Shown: positions 32,413 to 45,627, numbered from the stretch's first letter. The stretch: 64,000 nucleotides of DNA from Asparagopsis taxiformis (GCA_030407315.1 JALQPE010000413.1:1-64000), one strand, 5' to 3'. Translations and numbers: made by a program. Notes: generated from the letters alone by a model not told the origin.

Positions 32413-32602
32413 ATGGGGTTTGGAGGACTCCGTGGTGTGGATGTACTGCCGATATCTTTCTCTGCATTTTCGGCATGGCTGATACTTGGGTTTTTAGTTT
32501 CGTTATTCTCCATAATTTGTTGAGGCAGAGGTGCTTCCTTAGCGGTACTGGTTACCGTTCACACCCCCCACTCTGTATCTCGGTATAAATTGCGTTCGGA
32601 GT

Positions 32603-34135
32603 TTACATAGAGTCGGTGACTTGCTGTAAGGTATCTTCGAGAGTGTTGGAGGCGAGTTCTTCAGTCAATTGTCCCTCTGGGACAAGTCTGATGTCTTCGT
32701 AGGCTACCTTCATTGGTGGGCCGTGTGTAATGGAGAGTCCCTTCGCAACAACGAAGTGTGGATGTGTTGAGATTACTTTCGCCTTTTCCCATCCATTCGG
32801 TTCATTTTGTTTTGAGGACTTGTGAAAAACCCATATCAGTTTATCGGGTGGTAATAGGTTGGCCGGTATGGTGTTGGGTGCACGGGTATGTAGTAATTTG
32901 TGTAAAGCACGTGTCGCTGTTTGAGATTTGTGGGCTTCGAGGAGTTCCGGGGGGACAATACTTGCAGGTATTCCGAGTATTGATGGCGAATATCCTCTGG
33001 CGAGCTGGAAGGAGCTCATCATTTTTGATCCAGAAAATAGATTGGAGAGGAAGCATGAACGGGCGATGATAGATTCCGTATCAGATGAGCATTGTTCGGA
33101 GGATATCCTGGCAAGTATATTCTTGATGATCGCGTTTTTCCGTTCCACGATTCCGGTTTTGTTATGTCGTCTGGTCGGTCTTGGACATAGGGTTATGTTG
33201 TGGCGGAGACAAAGGGCTCGGATAGCACTTTTGTCGAATTCGTGGTCTCCTGATAATTTGCTAGGGGCACCGTATCTGTAGATCCACACGTTCTCAATGG
33301 TGGAGCGATGTATTTTTGAGAACGATTCGGGGCAATAGTGACTTCTGAATAGGAGGAGAATGTGTCAATAATATGGAGACACACGAGTTGTTTTGTCTTA
33401 CTTCAATCCAAAAGAAGTCCAGCTGTATTTCGTCATTGAAATGGCTGTTTATCCGGGAGATGGAGACTTTTCTTATTAGCGATGGTCTCCCATGCCCGGA
33501 GCATATCTCACATGCATTGGCTACAGATTTCAAGGAGTGATCTAGGGCAGGGGTGAGTCTGTCGGCGGCTTGTAGGAGGGATCTCATGTCTTCATATCTT
33601 GCATGCGAATAACGGTGAATGCGTTTCGCTATTGAAAGTGGGCTGGGTTGCGAGAGAAGGTTATGTGTGGACATGAGTGAGGTGGCAGAGCTTGTGCTGT
33701 GTGGTACAATGTCGATATTTATTCTCTGGTTCCCATTTGAGTCGGGTGTGGTATGTGTGAAGAATGTTCGGGGTTCGGTGTCGCACTGTCTTGATATTAC
33801 GACGAATGGTTTTGGTGCCAGGTTATATGTGTTGGAGAATTTCCGCGTGTCGAGACCAATTATTATCGGGGCGTGGCAGTCGATTATGTCAAAGGTGAAT
33901 TTGGTGGGTAGATCATGTACATCCGGGACAATAAACGACCACGATCCTAGGACATGATGTGTTGGGGATGGTTCTGGCCCCCAGCTGTGTTCATAGTTCT
34001 TGGTGCAAGTGTGTATGTTGAAGGGTATTTCGAGTAGGTCACTGAGGTGAATTGCGGCAGAGATTCCACAAACGGAAACAGGTGCGCCTTCGTCGAGGAT
34101 GGGATTGGGATCCGAGTAGATCTGTTCGGATCCCG
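32603..34135 (-). pseudogene. Copia-1 protease and integrase (frameshifts at homopolymers)
   Basis: Reading leftward: the protease shows ILDEGAPVSVCG near 34090 (the DSG/DTG triad here reads DEG), with IIIGLD further on. Integrase starts with an HHCC finger (HRYSHARYED ... CEICSGHGRP) near 33500-33600. The catalytic core has QLDFFWIEV and HIIDTFSSYSEV, then LSGDHEFD (second Asp) and TGIVERKNA (Glu). Frame changes sit at TTTT 33391-33394 and TTTTT 33313-33317, and between gag and protease at the A7 run 34142-34148. The last frame stops at 32603; how it joined RT is unclear. Confidence 0.8.
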
Positions 34136-35267
34136 TCAGTGAAAAAAAGGCTTTCGGTTGTTACGATCGTTTGTGTAATGGTTCATTCTATCCATTTGTG
34201 GGTTTTGAGAGTCGTTAAGGTTGCATTCGGTGTCACCTCTCCAGTGACCGTATTTCCCGCAGGCGTGGCACTTCGAATTTCGCTTATCGCGCGGAGTGAA
34301 GGCTTGTCGTTTCCTTTTTTTGAAGCGGGTATCTGCAGAAGGACGGGGGTTATAAATCTGTCGAGGGGCAGACATGAGAGATTGTTTAGGAGGAGTGGTA
34401 AGTGGGGTAGCAGTATCTTTCGTAATTTCTGTGGCGGTTGTTTCGCATTCGATCTGACTCATAGCCATTATGGCATCATCCAGCTTGATATGATTCCGCA
34501 CGCGTTCTGTCATCATAACTTGTCTCGCAGGTATGTCGATGGAGTTAATCGCCGAGTTGAGTTGTGTAACGTACCTATCGATGTTTTCAAAGTTCTTATT
34601 GGAGGTATAGTCGACAATGTTGTTGACGAGGCCTTGGATTGTGTCAAGTGTTTTTGTTGGTATACTGACCGTGTCGGGTTGATCGGAAGTGGTATTTTGT
34701 TGTACCCGTGTCGTGAGCTGTAAGATGAGGTTGTCCTGTACGCTTTGAGGGAGGGCAGAATTTTCGAGCAACACCATAACGAAGACTTGATTATCTTGGT
34801 CTGAGGATGACTTATGGCAGTGGTTAAGATATTCAGACACAAGTCCTTCGAAACGTTTGGCGTATACGTAAGGTGATTCAGATGTTTGGCGGCGACAAGT
34901 GTAAATATTTCGCATCATTTTGGAAATTCTTTTTACAGATTCGTATGAGAATCTTTGGCCAAGAGGTTCAATATGCAAGTTATGGCATTGTCCTGTTCTT
35001 CGTCAGTGGTGGCAGTATCCATACGAAGAATACCAGCATTGATCTGGTAGTCTAGTTTTGTTTGCTGCCTGTATCGACGGCAAGGTAGAGAGCTTCCGCA
35101 AGCGCTTTTGATAAGGCGTTAGCTTTCGTATCGCCACCGCGTGCCAGTTTGCGGACTAGTCTTACCCATAGTCGAACATCGTTGCGCCATTGTAGTTTGT
35201 TGGAGTGTACGTTGAATTTTGGTGGTTGCATTAGGTCCCTCGGAGTTTCACGCCCTTCTGGGCCCAT
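34136..35267 (-). pseudogene. gag: Copia-1 gag (two frameshifts)
   Basis: The most likely start is the ATG at 35265-35267, which lies within the primer binding site; an in-frame ATG at 35285 lies inside the LTR. The N-terminal segment runs to 35052 and the main frame covers 34978-34136. A middle piece between the two is in the third frame, and shifts sit at TTTT 35056-35059 and TTT 34954-34956. The C-terminal part contains a zinc knuckle, CHACGKYGHWRGDTEC (CX2CX4HX6C, one residue longer than the classical spacing), preceded by a basic stretch. Confidence 0.75.
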
Positions 35268-35270
35268 AAC
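35256..35270 (-). promoter_or_regulatory. Copia-1 primer binding site (initiator tRNA-Met type)
   Basis: Directly after the 5' LTR the minus strand reads gttatgggcccaga. This is complementary to the anticodon arm of initiator tRNA-Met (gggcccataac), as in Drosophila copia, which is primed by a 5' half tRNA. Confidence 0.8.
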
Positions 35271-35839
35271 TGTGAGAAGATCCATAGTGGAACGCCAGCT
35301 GAAGGGGTGAACACTCTACGAGGGTAGTCGGCAAGAAGTATTTGGCACATAGCCTCCGCGGTCGCTTGTGTGCCTTTTTGTAGCTAGCTCGTAAAACGCT
35401 TCCTATTTATACACCGCGCTCCCTGTGAGCTGCCGGTAATGCCACTACGTTCCAGGTGAACTGCCAGTGTAGTTCCTGCGCTCCTGGTGAGCTACCAGGG
35501 GTGGTTTTACTACTGATATTAAATCTGCCTCCGTGCTCCTTGTGAGCTACCAGACTCAGCCCTTTAGCTTTCGTAAGCTAAGCTGCTGAAGAGCGCGACG
35601 GGTCCTTGTTTGTGGGGCGGTGACGATCCTAAGCCATTCGATGTCGTGTCGGCTTTTAGGAATATAAGCACACTGACATGGCTTAGGCATGTCAGTCTGA
35701 TATCACGATGTGTTGATTGACCGACGCAGCCTTGGCATGCATATAGTAATATAAGCTGCATGTGTCGACGGGTGGACACGTATGACACAGCACACGTGTC
35801 ATCCTGGATCTCTTGATATTGGAACGTCAACTTCTTACA
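35271..35839 (-). repeat. Copia-1 5' LTR
   Basis: 569-bp partner of 16840-17409. It differs by one missing G (ggggtgaac versus ggggtggaac) and one substitution (cacatag versus cacgtag). Followed by acccg. Confidence 0.95.
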
Positions 35840-35937
35840 ACCCGATACAGAAAGAGGCCTCGCCAACGACTCATCGTGCCTGCACTATCGTTTCGCTGTT
35901 AAAATATCTTCTGCGCGTCTTGAAATTCTATATTCAA

Positions 35938-38900
35938 GGTGGTAATTAGTAATTGTTGCATTGCTGTACGGGGACGACATTCATCATCACTTTCAGGCCA
36001 GGCTGTCTGTATGCCAATTCTGGCCACGTGTCCAGCGAGGAGGAAAATATAAGCTGCAGAAATTCCAATAGACCGACGATGTCGAGAGAAATGTATGGAA
36101 GGAAGCCCTCGTAGAATCCTTCATATGCCCTCGGTACTACCGAACCGAATATTTCCAACCGATCAGACCCATGCCCTAAACCCTGTTCTTCCCGGATTGC
36201 AAGAATATTGCAACGTCTTGGGGAAGTATTTGACTTCTTTCTTCCCAAATTCAGTTTCTACCATGTTCGACAGCTAGGCTAGTCCTCTTCTTCATCTAAC
36301 ACAAAACGAACAGAAACAAATAGACACACGCACTGTAGTTTCTAGTCCAATCAATTTATTCTTCTCTTTATCTGCCTATTGCGGCTACCAGTACCAAAGG
36401 TTTCGACATCAAAACAAAATCCTCTACTGAGGCTCGCCATAGAAGAAGTCATCCATCACAACCACGTCTCCAGGCGCGTTTCCAGGCGTGTATCGGTCAG
36501 CAAAGTCCTGCATCGAAATATTCCCCAGTCTCACACGAATACTGTAGATTGCAGGCACCAGACCTCCACGTCCACGAACAGTGAGTCCGACAAAGCTCAG
36601 CCCTCTGTTGCCTCGTCGCGCGAAAACACGGTCAATCAAACATCCTTGCTTATCAAAGTATTCAATGTACGTCTCGTCTTCGGCATCCACATCGACGAAA
36701 ATTGCACCAAAGCCAGTCACGGGCCCTGCCTTGTTGCGGCCGGGAATGCGGAAGATACCAGTGAAAACGTTGGAGAGAAGCGGGGAGAACAGACGAGGAG
36801 AGGAGAAAGTCTGGAACTGTGTGGACACACTACGCGGAAGAATGGAGTCGAAGCGATCGTCGGCCGGATCTTCCGAGTTGGGATACACGGAATTGGCCAC
36901 CCTTTGTGCGCATCACGAGACCGCGCGGGGCTACTGTGTTGAAGAAATCTCCAGGGAGAATGAAGGGGGGGCGGGTTATCCCAGTTGATCTGCGTGAATT
37001 GGACAATGACGAGGCGAGATGGAAACGGAATGAAAAATGTTAGATTGAAAATGCGATGATGAAAGGTCATTATAGTTCGCATCTAGGTTTGAAACACATA
37101 CCGAACGACGGCCAATTTCTTGTGGTCCGGGCAAGCTGCCATTGTCGGGGTCACCAAGGATTCTGTTGAATCGATTCACGGTACGCCTGAGATCACGAGC
37201 ACGACGTCCGACGGCTCTGACTGTGTTCACCTCATAGACGGGGCATCTGCTCTGTGCGGCGGCAAAAGCCAGAAGGGCGGCGAGGGTGAGGGTGAAAACT
37301 GCTTTCATTTTCGGTGATGAAGTGGATTAATGTTGTTGATGTTGTTGTTGAGAATGATGGGTGTGATGCCGATCGATGAAAGTGCCATGGACTGGTGGGC
37401 TTTTATTTTCTTTCTTCCCGTGCATCTGATGTGATTGAAATTTCAACCGAAGATGTGGAGAGGAGGCGTTGAGTCATGATGGATAGCTTGGTCGGGCGAG
37501 GACCATGATCGTTTGTCATAATCATAAAGATGCGGCATGTCTGTCATTGATCTCGAACGCGGCGCGTTGATTGGACGCTGAGGTATGGTGGTGTGAAAAA
37601 ATGATTCAAATTGTAGTTTCTAAAGTGGTGGAAAATATTCATGGGCTTCATTGCTGGACAGTATCAGGAAGAGCCCTCCTGGTGGGGAAGACATGTCGTT
37701 AGTAAATCAGGCGACCTGGAAGCAGGCAGGCTATGGACGGGTTGGATGGGTGATATTGGTGAATTAGACACGAGCGAAGTGTGCAACTTGACAGTATTTC
37801 CAAGCACCGTCGAGTCATGTTTCCTTCTACACGGTTTTCTCGCTAGAATAGATCAATAAACGTGGCGTTTAGGGTGATTTATTTGTCGTCTGGAAGACGA
37901 ATGTGGCAGAGAATAGGAATGACCACCAACGGCCTTGTTTCGTGGTTGAGTAACGAATTTGATGCTAGTAAGGACTGGAGAACAGGCAAGCTGCTCGGAT
38001 AGTAACAGAAAACTGTGCGAGCAGATATGCGCAAAAATTGCCGGCTACTGATGCCAACGAGCGACGGCGGGTGTATACTCTCGGCATGGCCCATGGGAGA
38101 AACTGGGAAACAGGAACGGAAAAAGGAGGCCGATTGCAGTGTGAATCAAATTTCGGATAAATTTGAAAAGCAGACGGATAACGCTACTTCGAATTTGATT
38201 TGCACACTTCTCTCGTTCATTGCTGTGATGCAACTTTTGGACGTGTCAAATTTCACACACAACTCGAGACGTACCTTACTATTGTAGTACAGCGTCGTAG
38301 GAGGGCCCTCAATTTCAACTCATTTCAACAAAACGTTGCTTGAATACTGCTGGGCAGCCATTTGGTGGTTCTGCTCTACACGACCAGAATTGCATCCACT
38401 CTCACATTGTCTATGCTCTCGCCTGTCTCAGTGATGGACCTCTTTTGTGATGTTATGACCTGCAAGACTGATCCACTCCCCCTCCATCAGATCGGTGTGA
38501 CGTGCTGGTGCTCACATTATGGCAGGGTTTGGCAACAACAAAGCAGGAAAATAGTATGACCACTCGAAACGCTTACAAGGGATGCGTCCGAATATTCAAC
38601 ATGATCAAGAAAACTGTGTATGATGACAAGCAATGCACCTGTCACTGGCCAGTGAACAACCCTGCTCCGATTCGAAGTAACTGTAAACATTTGTATACAT
38701 TCCGCACACTCTCGAGTCGATGTGTAGGCTATACAATGCTACACAGTGATACATGGCGTCTCTCATCACCACATTTGCAACGCTGGAGATGACGTGGACC
38801 TAGACCAGCAATTGATCTTGCTGATATCTCATGGGAATCATCGGTAAAAAATAAGACGCAGGGACAGGGCGAATTGTAGAGACGCTACACAATGTGGTGG

Positions 38901-39017
38901 AGAACATTGGGCGTGGAATAATCTCGCGTGGACGATGAAAGGATGATTCGAATCCCGTCAATTCCGATCTGCACCGCGCACAGGACTAGTTCATTGCCGT
39001 ACAAATTGAACAACATT
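35938..39017 (-). repeat. Repeat unit copy 1 (inverted), carrying the secreted-protein gene
   Basis: Reverse complement of this region aligns with about 40160-47880 (minus copia-2) and 56150-64000 (minus copia-4). It carries the empty versions of both insertion sites: cacgtttattgatc (reverse complement near 37850) where copia-2 sits in copy 2, and cactggccagtg near 38643 where copia-4 sits in copy 3. The downstream end is gcaatgcaacaattac then taattaccacc (minus strand); the upstream end is near a gttgttca motif at about 39010. Confidence 0.8.
36424..37308 (-). pseudogene. Secreted beta-sandwich-like protein, copy 1 (frameshifted)
   Basis: Same gene as the intact copy at 46514-47400. Exon 1 is 37308-37102 (signal peptide identical). 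The intron starts GTATGT and ends CAG, with exon 2 at 36989-36424. Relative to the intact copy, exon 2 has two indels: a C-rich stretch around 36966-36978 is two bases shorter, and a CCC replaces CC near 36883-36886. The middle of the protein is therefore out of frame, while the C-terminus ending MDDFFYGEP is in frame with its stop. TATA-like ttttatttt (reverse strand aaaataaaag) and the CCAAT-type site are retained upstream. Confidence 0.75.
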
Positions 39018-40027
39018 AAGTACAGGATTAATGTATACAAGTTATTGACTTGTGTGTCTGGCAAGTTATTACTGACTTCTAGCGGCTAGAACTATTGCTC
39101 TACTTGATGACGGCGGATGTCGGATCTTCTTCCGATGATGGATCCCTCTGTCCTTCTGGCCCCCTCAGCAATCTCTATCTAAAATACTGCTCTGATCCAG
39201 CTGTTCATACTTGTTGTAGGCACATCTGAGGCTCATAGCTATTGTGAGCTATCAACGTATGAACGTACTAAATTGCTCAATATCTTAATTATTTCACCGT
39301 TCATGTTACTGAATATTTCGGCTTGTAGTTGGAGTCAGTTTGATTCCCAGATGGGTTGCATATTGATATTTCCATAGCGCTTGAAGTGCCCGAATGTCTA
39401 CATCTGGCAGCTGATAACAGAAGCATACTGTTTACAGCATGCTATTATGACTGATGACTACGCTCTTGTGAATGTGCAGTGCGTATTGACTTCATACTTT
39501 AAAATGCAAACATGTGTAAAACAGTTACTTCACTGTTCATGATCATACTACAAGTCCCTTAACGATACTCGTAGAAATGGAAACGAATCAAATTGTGTCC
39601 GCTTTTTCCTACTTCAGATAAGAGACTAATACGGACATACCTTCTTGTATTTAAATGTTCCGAATGTAGCTAGCGATGTGTAGAGTGCCATGACCTTGGG
39701 TGATTCTTGGTACTCAAGCTCTGCCAGAATGCAACATAGAAGTGCCAGATTGAACATCTTGAATTATGAAAATAAAAGACAGAAAAATGCCAATGGGATT
39801 TCATTTCAGACCTACTACTCTAATTATTATTATAATTTCACGCTGGCATTTTCATATTCAAGCACTGCTCGCGACACCAGTGCTGAGCCAAACACATGGT
39901 CAAATGGCAGATCCTCCGACGGCGGAACCATCAGAGGGGTAAACACCGTTACGTGCTCCCGATCTTCGACCCGCTGCGCGCTCACAGTCAAACGCAAAAT
40001 TCTCATTCGTGATGATCGTCAGATGAG
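39018..40027. other. Spacer between inverted repeat copies; no gene
   Basis: AT-rich, single-copy within this window, separating copy 1 (minus) from copy 2 (plus). Short frames such as 39690-40064 have no motif. With copies 1 and 2 inverted about it, it is the potential loop of a large inverted duplication. Confidence 0.5.
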
Positions 40028-41347
40028 AGCATGGCCCAACTCCTCTGCTTCACAGCTTTCGTAACTCAATCTGTGACTCCAGTTCAACCGTCCATACCCA
40101 TTGCCGGACAAAATCTGTCCCAAGCCTCCAGATACACTGCCATGCCATCGAAGCCATGTCCCTTACGTCCAATGGAGTATCCTAAAGCGATGTTGTTCAT
40201 TTCGTAAGCTAATCAACCAATCCTGCGCACTCTGCTGATTGGAATTGGCGCGATTCAAATCATCTTTTTTATCGTCTATACGAGATTATTCCACACCCAA
40301 TGTTCTCTCAACGCATTGCGTAGCTCCTACATTCGCTCTATCCTGTATCCTAACTTTTTCTGACGGTTCCAATGGGATTTCAGCAAGATCAATTGTTGCC
40401 ATTGAGTATATCGGATTGTGCGTTGCACCTTTTAAGTTCGCAGAGGCTATGCTACACTGTGTAGCATTGTATAGCCTACACGTCGACTCGAGAGTGTGCG
40501 GAATGTATACGAATGTTTACAGTTACTTCGAATTGGAGCAGGGTTGTTCATTGGCCAGTTATAGATGCATTGCTTGTCAACGTACGTAGTTTTCTCCCGT
40601 GTGTGGAATTTTCGCACGCATTTCATGTAAGCGTTAGTACCATCATATTATTTCCCCGTCTTGTTTGTTGCCAATCCCTGCCATAACGCGAACACCAGCG
40701 CACCACACCGATCAGACCTACTTGGAGTTGATCCGTTCAGCAGGTCATCACATCACAAAAGAGGTCCATGGCTTCTACATTTGTAGGAGCGTAGTCGAAA
40801 TGGGAGTGGAGGCAGGCAGGGTCGTTGAGAGCGGAACCAACAACGGCTGCTGAACTGTATTCAAGATCCGTAGTCTGGAATGAGTTGAAATTGAGGGCCC
40901 TCCTACGACGCTGTACTACAATAGTAAGGTACGTCTCGAGTTGAGTGTGAAATTTGACACGTCCATAAGTTGCATCACAGCAATGAACGAGAGAAGTGTG
41001 CAAATCAAATTCGAAGTAGCGTTATCCGTCTGTTTTTCAAATTTATCGGAAATTTTGATTCACACCGCCATAAGCCTCCTTTTTCCGTTCCTGTTTCCCA
41101 GTTTCTCCCATGGGCCATGCCGAGAGTATACACCCGCCGTCGCTCGTTGGCATCATTAGCCGGCAATTTTTGCGCATATCTGCTCGCACAGTTTCTGTTA
41201 CTATCCGAGCAGCTTGCCTGTTCTCCAGTCCTTACTAGCATCAAATTCGTTTCTCAACCACGAAACGAGGCCGTTGGTGGCCATTCCTATTCTCTGCCAC
41301 ATTCGTCTTCCAGACGACAAATAAATCACCCTAAACGCCACGTTTAT

Positions 41348-41501
41348 TGTTGAAGAAGTCAGAGTCCTTGTCTTTATTCCTTGGAGATCGTCGGCGATGA
41401 GACGCTTAAGTAGTGTGATCATACTGTAAGACTAGTGTAAGAGGTGAGTTATGAGGAAGAGCTGAGGAGTGGACGCGGCGCGAAAAAGAAGTTATTCGTC
41501 A
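41348..41501 (-). repeat. Copia-2 3' LTR region
   Basis: Matches the 5' LTR from 41348 through gtgagttat at about 41452. It then holds 43 further bases and a second gttattcgtca whose complement TGACGAATAAC coincides with the pol stop. Either the LTR is 154 bp and the other copy has a deletion, or the U3 start is duplicated at the pol end. Confidence 0.75.
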
Positions 41502-44500
41502 GTCGCCGCGCGTCGTGGGCACTGTGAGGCGAAGAAGAGGTAGTTTGGATGTGAATTGCGCTGGTTTGAGGGATTTGGTAAAGACATCAGCTGGGTTAGA
41601 TTGGAAGATATGTGTATAGGCTTGATGATACCTTGGACAATCTGCTCCCGTAGCCAGTGATACTTCACATCGATATGGCGTGCATTGGGAGTGGGGAATT
41701 GGGCGGTTGCCGTGGCTATAGATGCGGTATTATCAATGTATAGAGGCGTTGGGTCGGTAGGAGCGTGAGATAGTTCAGCAAGGAAGTTGCGTATGGTGGT
41801 GAGATGCATCGCACTATGGAAGGCAGCTACGTATTCTGCAGAATGGGTGGACGGACAGACATGAGACTGTCGTTTAGATTGCCATGCTATTGGAGCATCA
41901 TTATACATGATGAGTGTGCCAGTTGTGGACCTTCGTGTGAGCGGGCAGGCTGCAAAATCAGCATCAGAGTATGCTTTCAATGGAGTGGTGAAGCTGTTCT
42001 TGTATAGTATGCCATTATCGGGAGTGGACTTCAAATAGCGGAGAACACGAAGTCCAGCTTGCCAGTGGTGTGTTGTTGGAGCCTTTGTGTGGCGTCCAAG
42101 GAGCCCTACGATGAACGAAATTTCTGGGCGAGTGGAGTCGGCTAGATACCGCAAAGAGCCAATGAGTGCCTTGTAGTCGTATTCTGAGGTGTTGAGGGGT
42201 TTAGAAGAGGTTTGATGCGGAGCAAGGAGCTCAGACGCAATTGGGGATGACGTGGGTTTGGCATCGGTGAGGCGGAACTTGTCGAGAAGTGTTTTGATAT
42301 AACCAGGTTGGGATATTTTGATGCCGGCGTTAGTGTGCGTCACCTTCCACCCAAGAATATGTTCAACACGGCCAAGGTCTTTAAGTTTGTACTTTTGGCG
42401 AAGTTGATCTTTAACCTTGGAGAGCAGTTGTAGACTGTTGGACGTGACGAGGAAGTCGTCCACTGTGATAACCAGGAGGACGAAATGCGAACGGTCGGAG
42501 TGGCTGCGGAGGACAAATGAGCAGGCGTCTGATGATAGACGCTCAAAGTTGGAGAGTGTGAGAAATTTCGCTAAACCGGAGGTGAATATGGTACAGGCTT
42601 GTTTACTGCCATACATGTTACCAGTAAGCTTTGCGATTTTGCCAGGGTGTTTTTCACTGCCATCAAAACGTTTGGGTTGTCGAATAAATATGTTGATGTC
42701 GTCAGTGAACAGCTCATGAAGGAAAGCGGACTCAAGGTCCCAGTGGTGTATGTGGTAGCCGTGAGCGGCTGCTAGAGCGATGGATGTGCGAATAGCATCG
42801 CGGTGGGCAACAGGGCTGGAGAGCTGTGTAGGGTCGTAGTGCACTCCTGGTACTTGTCTGTCGCCACGTATGGTGCAACGTGCCTTGCGCAGGAGGGGGG
42901 TACCGTCCTTGTCCTTTTGAGCTTCAAAACCATAGTGGTTGGTAGTAATTTGGTGTCGGAAGGGAGTTCTGATTTCGGTACGTAGGTGAGAATGCCACGT
43001 TCCTCAAGGCTGTCTAATTCAGAATTCCAGGCAAGTGCCCATTGTGGAGCATCAGGTGCTCGGCGGGCTTGGTTGATGGAGTTCGGTTCGGTGTACGGAG
43101 TAGATGTGTGATGAACCGATGGTGGGCTAGAGGTGCAGACGGGATCATCGACGGGATAGTACACTTGGAAGTCGGCAATCCTACATCGAAAAACTTTGTC
43201 ATTGATAGGGTCGTATACATAGTAGTGATAGTAGTCTTGACGACCGACATAATGCGCGAAAATGGCGCGGGGCTCTAGTTTGTTTCGCGGTGCCCGAGTG
43301 TGCACATGTCCAGCGGTTCCGAATGGGAGCAGGGTGTGTATTTCAGGTGTAGTGCCTGTCCATAAGGAGTGTGGAATTCGTCCTGTTGCTGTGTGAATAG
43401 TGTGATTGTAAGTGTCCACGCATGAGTGGAAAGCATATTCCCAAAGTGATGCTGGGAGATTGGAAGTGAGTAGACAGGATCGTGCGTCATTTGATAGAGT
43501 GCGGTTTATGCGTTCTGCAAGACCGTTTTCTTGTGGTGTATGTGGAACGCTTGGATGAGTGCATATGTGTAAATCTGCAAAGAAATTGGTGAGGTCGTGA
43601 GTGTAATATTCTTTGGCGTTGTCCGAGGTGAAGTGTCGGATGCGATGAGGGGTAGTAGCATGGACATGATCAACGTGGGTGCTTGTATGAGCAGCGGCGA
43701 GGGACTTCGAGGGGGCACAGAATATGTGCAGGTATCGACTGCCTTGGTCGAGGAAGGTGGCAACGTATTTGTTACCATGAATAGAGTCTACAGGAAGGGG
43801 CCCATAAATGTCAGAGTGGAGATGTGAGCCTATGGGATCACGACGCGGGTGCTTGCGAAAGGGGGCTGCAGCCGTTTTTCCGACAGCACAGCCGGAACAT
43901 GTCAAGTGAGGGGGCGTGCGTAGGAGACTGCGAGGCAGGTTGGGAACGAGGCGATGTTTTGCCATTTGGTGGAGTTTGTGGGGGTGGATGTGGTTAAGTT
44001 TCAAGTGCCAGAAATGGTAATCACGGATTGTCGAGGGTAATTCGACATGAATGCGGGAGCGTGCTCGCGTGTTGATACGGGGGTGGGATTTGGGTGCGCG
44101 AGTGGATTTGCGAGTTACTGGAGTAACTCGTTTGTTTCGAGCGATTAATGGTTTGTGGAGGGGTTTCTTCGGGACTGGCATCTTTTGAGATGATGTTGAA
44201 GTGCGGACAGGGAAGGCGCGTGCAGTATTAGCAGTGGACGTGCTAGTCATTTTAGTGTTTGGTGGAGACCGGGCAACAAGTTCAAACATGTTGTCTTTGC
44301 GACGGTGAGCAGTGGCAACAATTGTGTCAATAGGTGGAGGAGGAGCTGGTTCTGTGATAAACGCATGGTTTCGCTGGAAGACGACGTCATTTGTTTTAGT
44401 AAGTTGCCCTACAGAGAGAAGATTTGCCCTCAGGCCAGGGGCTACAATCGCTGGGTGTGTTGGGAGAGCATTATCATCGTCCATCTCTATTGTTAGGTTA

Positions 44501-45627
44501 CCACGATGTGTGGAAGTGGCAGGGTGGCCATCCGCAGTTATTGTGCAAGAGGATACTGCTTCGAAACCGGGGGGGGGAGAGGTTAGGTGCGAGGGATTAG
44601 CGGCAGAGTCGAGGAGGGAGGAGGATGACTGGTCACGTACGTCCTCATCGTCACTGTCTTGGGTGTCATCACGGGAGTACTGCTCAGTGTAGTGTGCGGT
44701 AGGCTGTGGTTTGGTGTTGTATTTGCGGGATTGCCTGGGAAAGGGGTTAATAAGGCGCGTTGATCTTGCATATGAGCGGCAGGCGTCCGTGTCGTGTCCA
44801 GTAGAACCATGGTATTTGCACCATTGGCCAAAATAGCCAGAGGGTGGCTGGATATTGTTCTTGGGGTGAAAATGAAATAAGGGTGCGTTGCGAGTGGGAC
44901 GAGGGGAGGTTTTGCCACGGTGAAATTGGCGAGGGTTTGGTTTGCGAAATCTTGGTCCTGCTGATGTCGTTGAGCGCTTGTTGATCTCGTCATGCTTAAA
45001 CATTAATGTGATGAGGTGAGCCTGAGAGATCGGAGCAGTGGGATGAAGATCATTGTGCGCGGAGATAGTGAGTAGCAGAGATGTCCAGTCCGAATGGTCT
45101 TCAAGGCCTTCGAGTATGAAATTGGTAGTTGTGTTCTCGTTAGCAATCTCAGGGTAATTCGCACGGATCATCAGCTTGCGCACACTTTGATGTTGTGTGA
45201 TGTAGTCCATAACCGTCATGGAGGATTGCCACTTGATGGCGCGGGCTTGTCTTCGGAGTTGTTCAGGAGTGTGGGCGGGATTTTTTGCTGTGAGGAGATC
45301 TTTGATCGCTGCCCAGAGGATGTGTATGGGTCCGGACAGTGTATCGTCGGTGAATTGCTCCATTATTTCAGGAGAGAGAGTAGACACAACGAGTAGTTGT
45401 GCCTGAGTGTGTTTTTCTCGGTGCGCGCTGTTGATCGCAAGGTCTGGGGAGGGTGGAATGGGATGAAGGAGGTAGTCGTGGACTTGTTGCGCGTGTGCGA
45501 AGTGCTCCACGCTAATTTTCCAGGGGATGTAGTTCGTGTGAGTCAGAGAGGGTATCTCCAGTTGATGCTGGATTGGAGACGGGCGTGCGGCTTGGATGGG
45601 AGAGGGGGATGAAGGATTCTGTGACAT
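41492..45627 (-). pseudogene. Copia-2 gag-pol polyprotein (two frameshifts)
   Basis: The frame opens at 45627. Gag has a CHHC-type knuckle (WCKYHGSTGHDTDAC) near 44775-44825. Protease reads LLDSAANPSH near 44590-44615, DSA where copia-3 and -4 have DSG. Integrase has HLKLNHIHP ... CSGCAVGK, then HSDIYGPLP, FTSDNAKEYY and ENGLAERINR. RT is entered after a one-base shift at TTTT 42915-42918 and shows DLESAFLHE and VITVDDFLV near 42450 (TVDD instead of YVDD). RNase H has SDADFAACPLTRRSTTG and HIDVKYHWLREQ. A second shift at GGG 41593-41595 moves the last 30 codons; by comparison with copia-3 the natural stop is the TGA at 41499-41501. Confidence 0.85.

Larger units (their letters stand above)
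16840..35839 (-). mobile_element. Copia-1: Ty1/copia LTR retrotransposon, interrupted by a gypsy element
   Basis: Two LTRs (16840-17409, 570 bp; 35271-35839, 569 bp) begin TGTGAGAAG and end CTTCTTACA. They differ by about one substitution and one single-base indel. The element is flanked by the 5-bp duplication acccg (16835-16839 and 35840-35844). Coding order on the minus strand is gag, protease, integrase, reverse transcriptase, RNase H; integrase before RT defines Ty1/copia. A complete Ty3/gypsy element (19152-32412) sits between integrase and RT. Without it and its duplicated 5 bp the element is 5,734 bp. Most internal frameshifts coincide with homopolymers. Confidence 0.95.

Noticed and set aside
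36379..36942. 187-codon plus-strand ORF antisense to the secreted gene
   Set aside because: Shadow of the real minus-strand exon; the same shadow recurs opposite copies 2 and 3.
37641..37859. Small ORF starting MGFIAGQYQEEP found in all three repeat units
   Set aside because: Repeat units are near-identical DNA there, so an open frame of 67-72 codons is not evidence of coding; no start context or motif.
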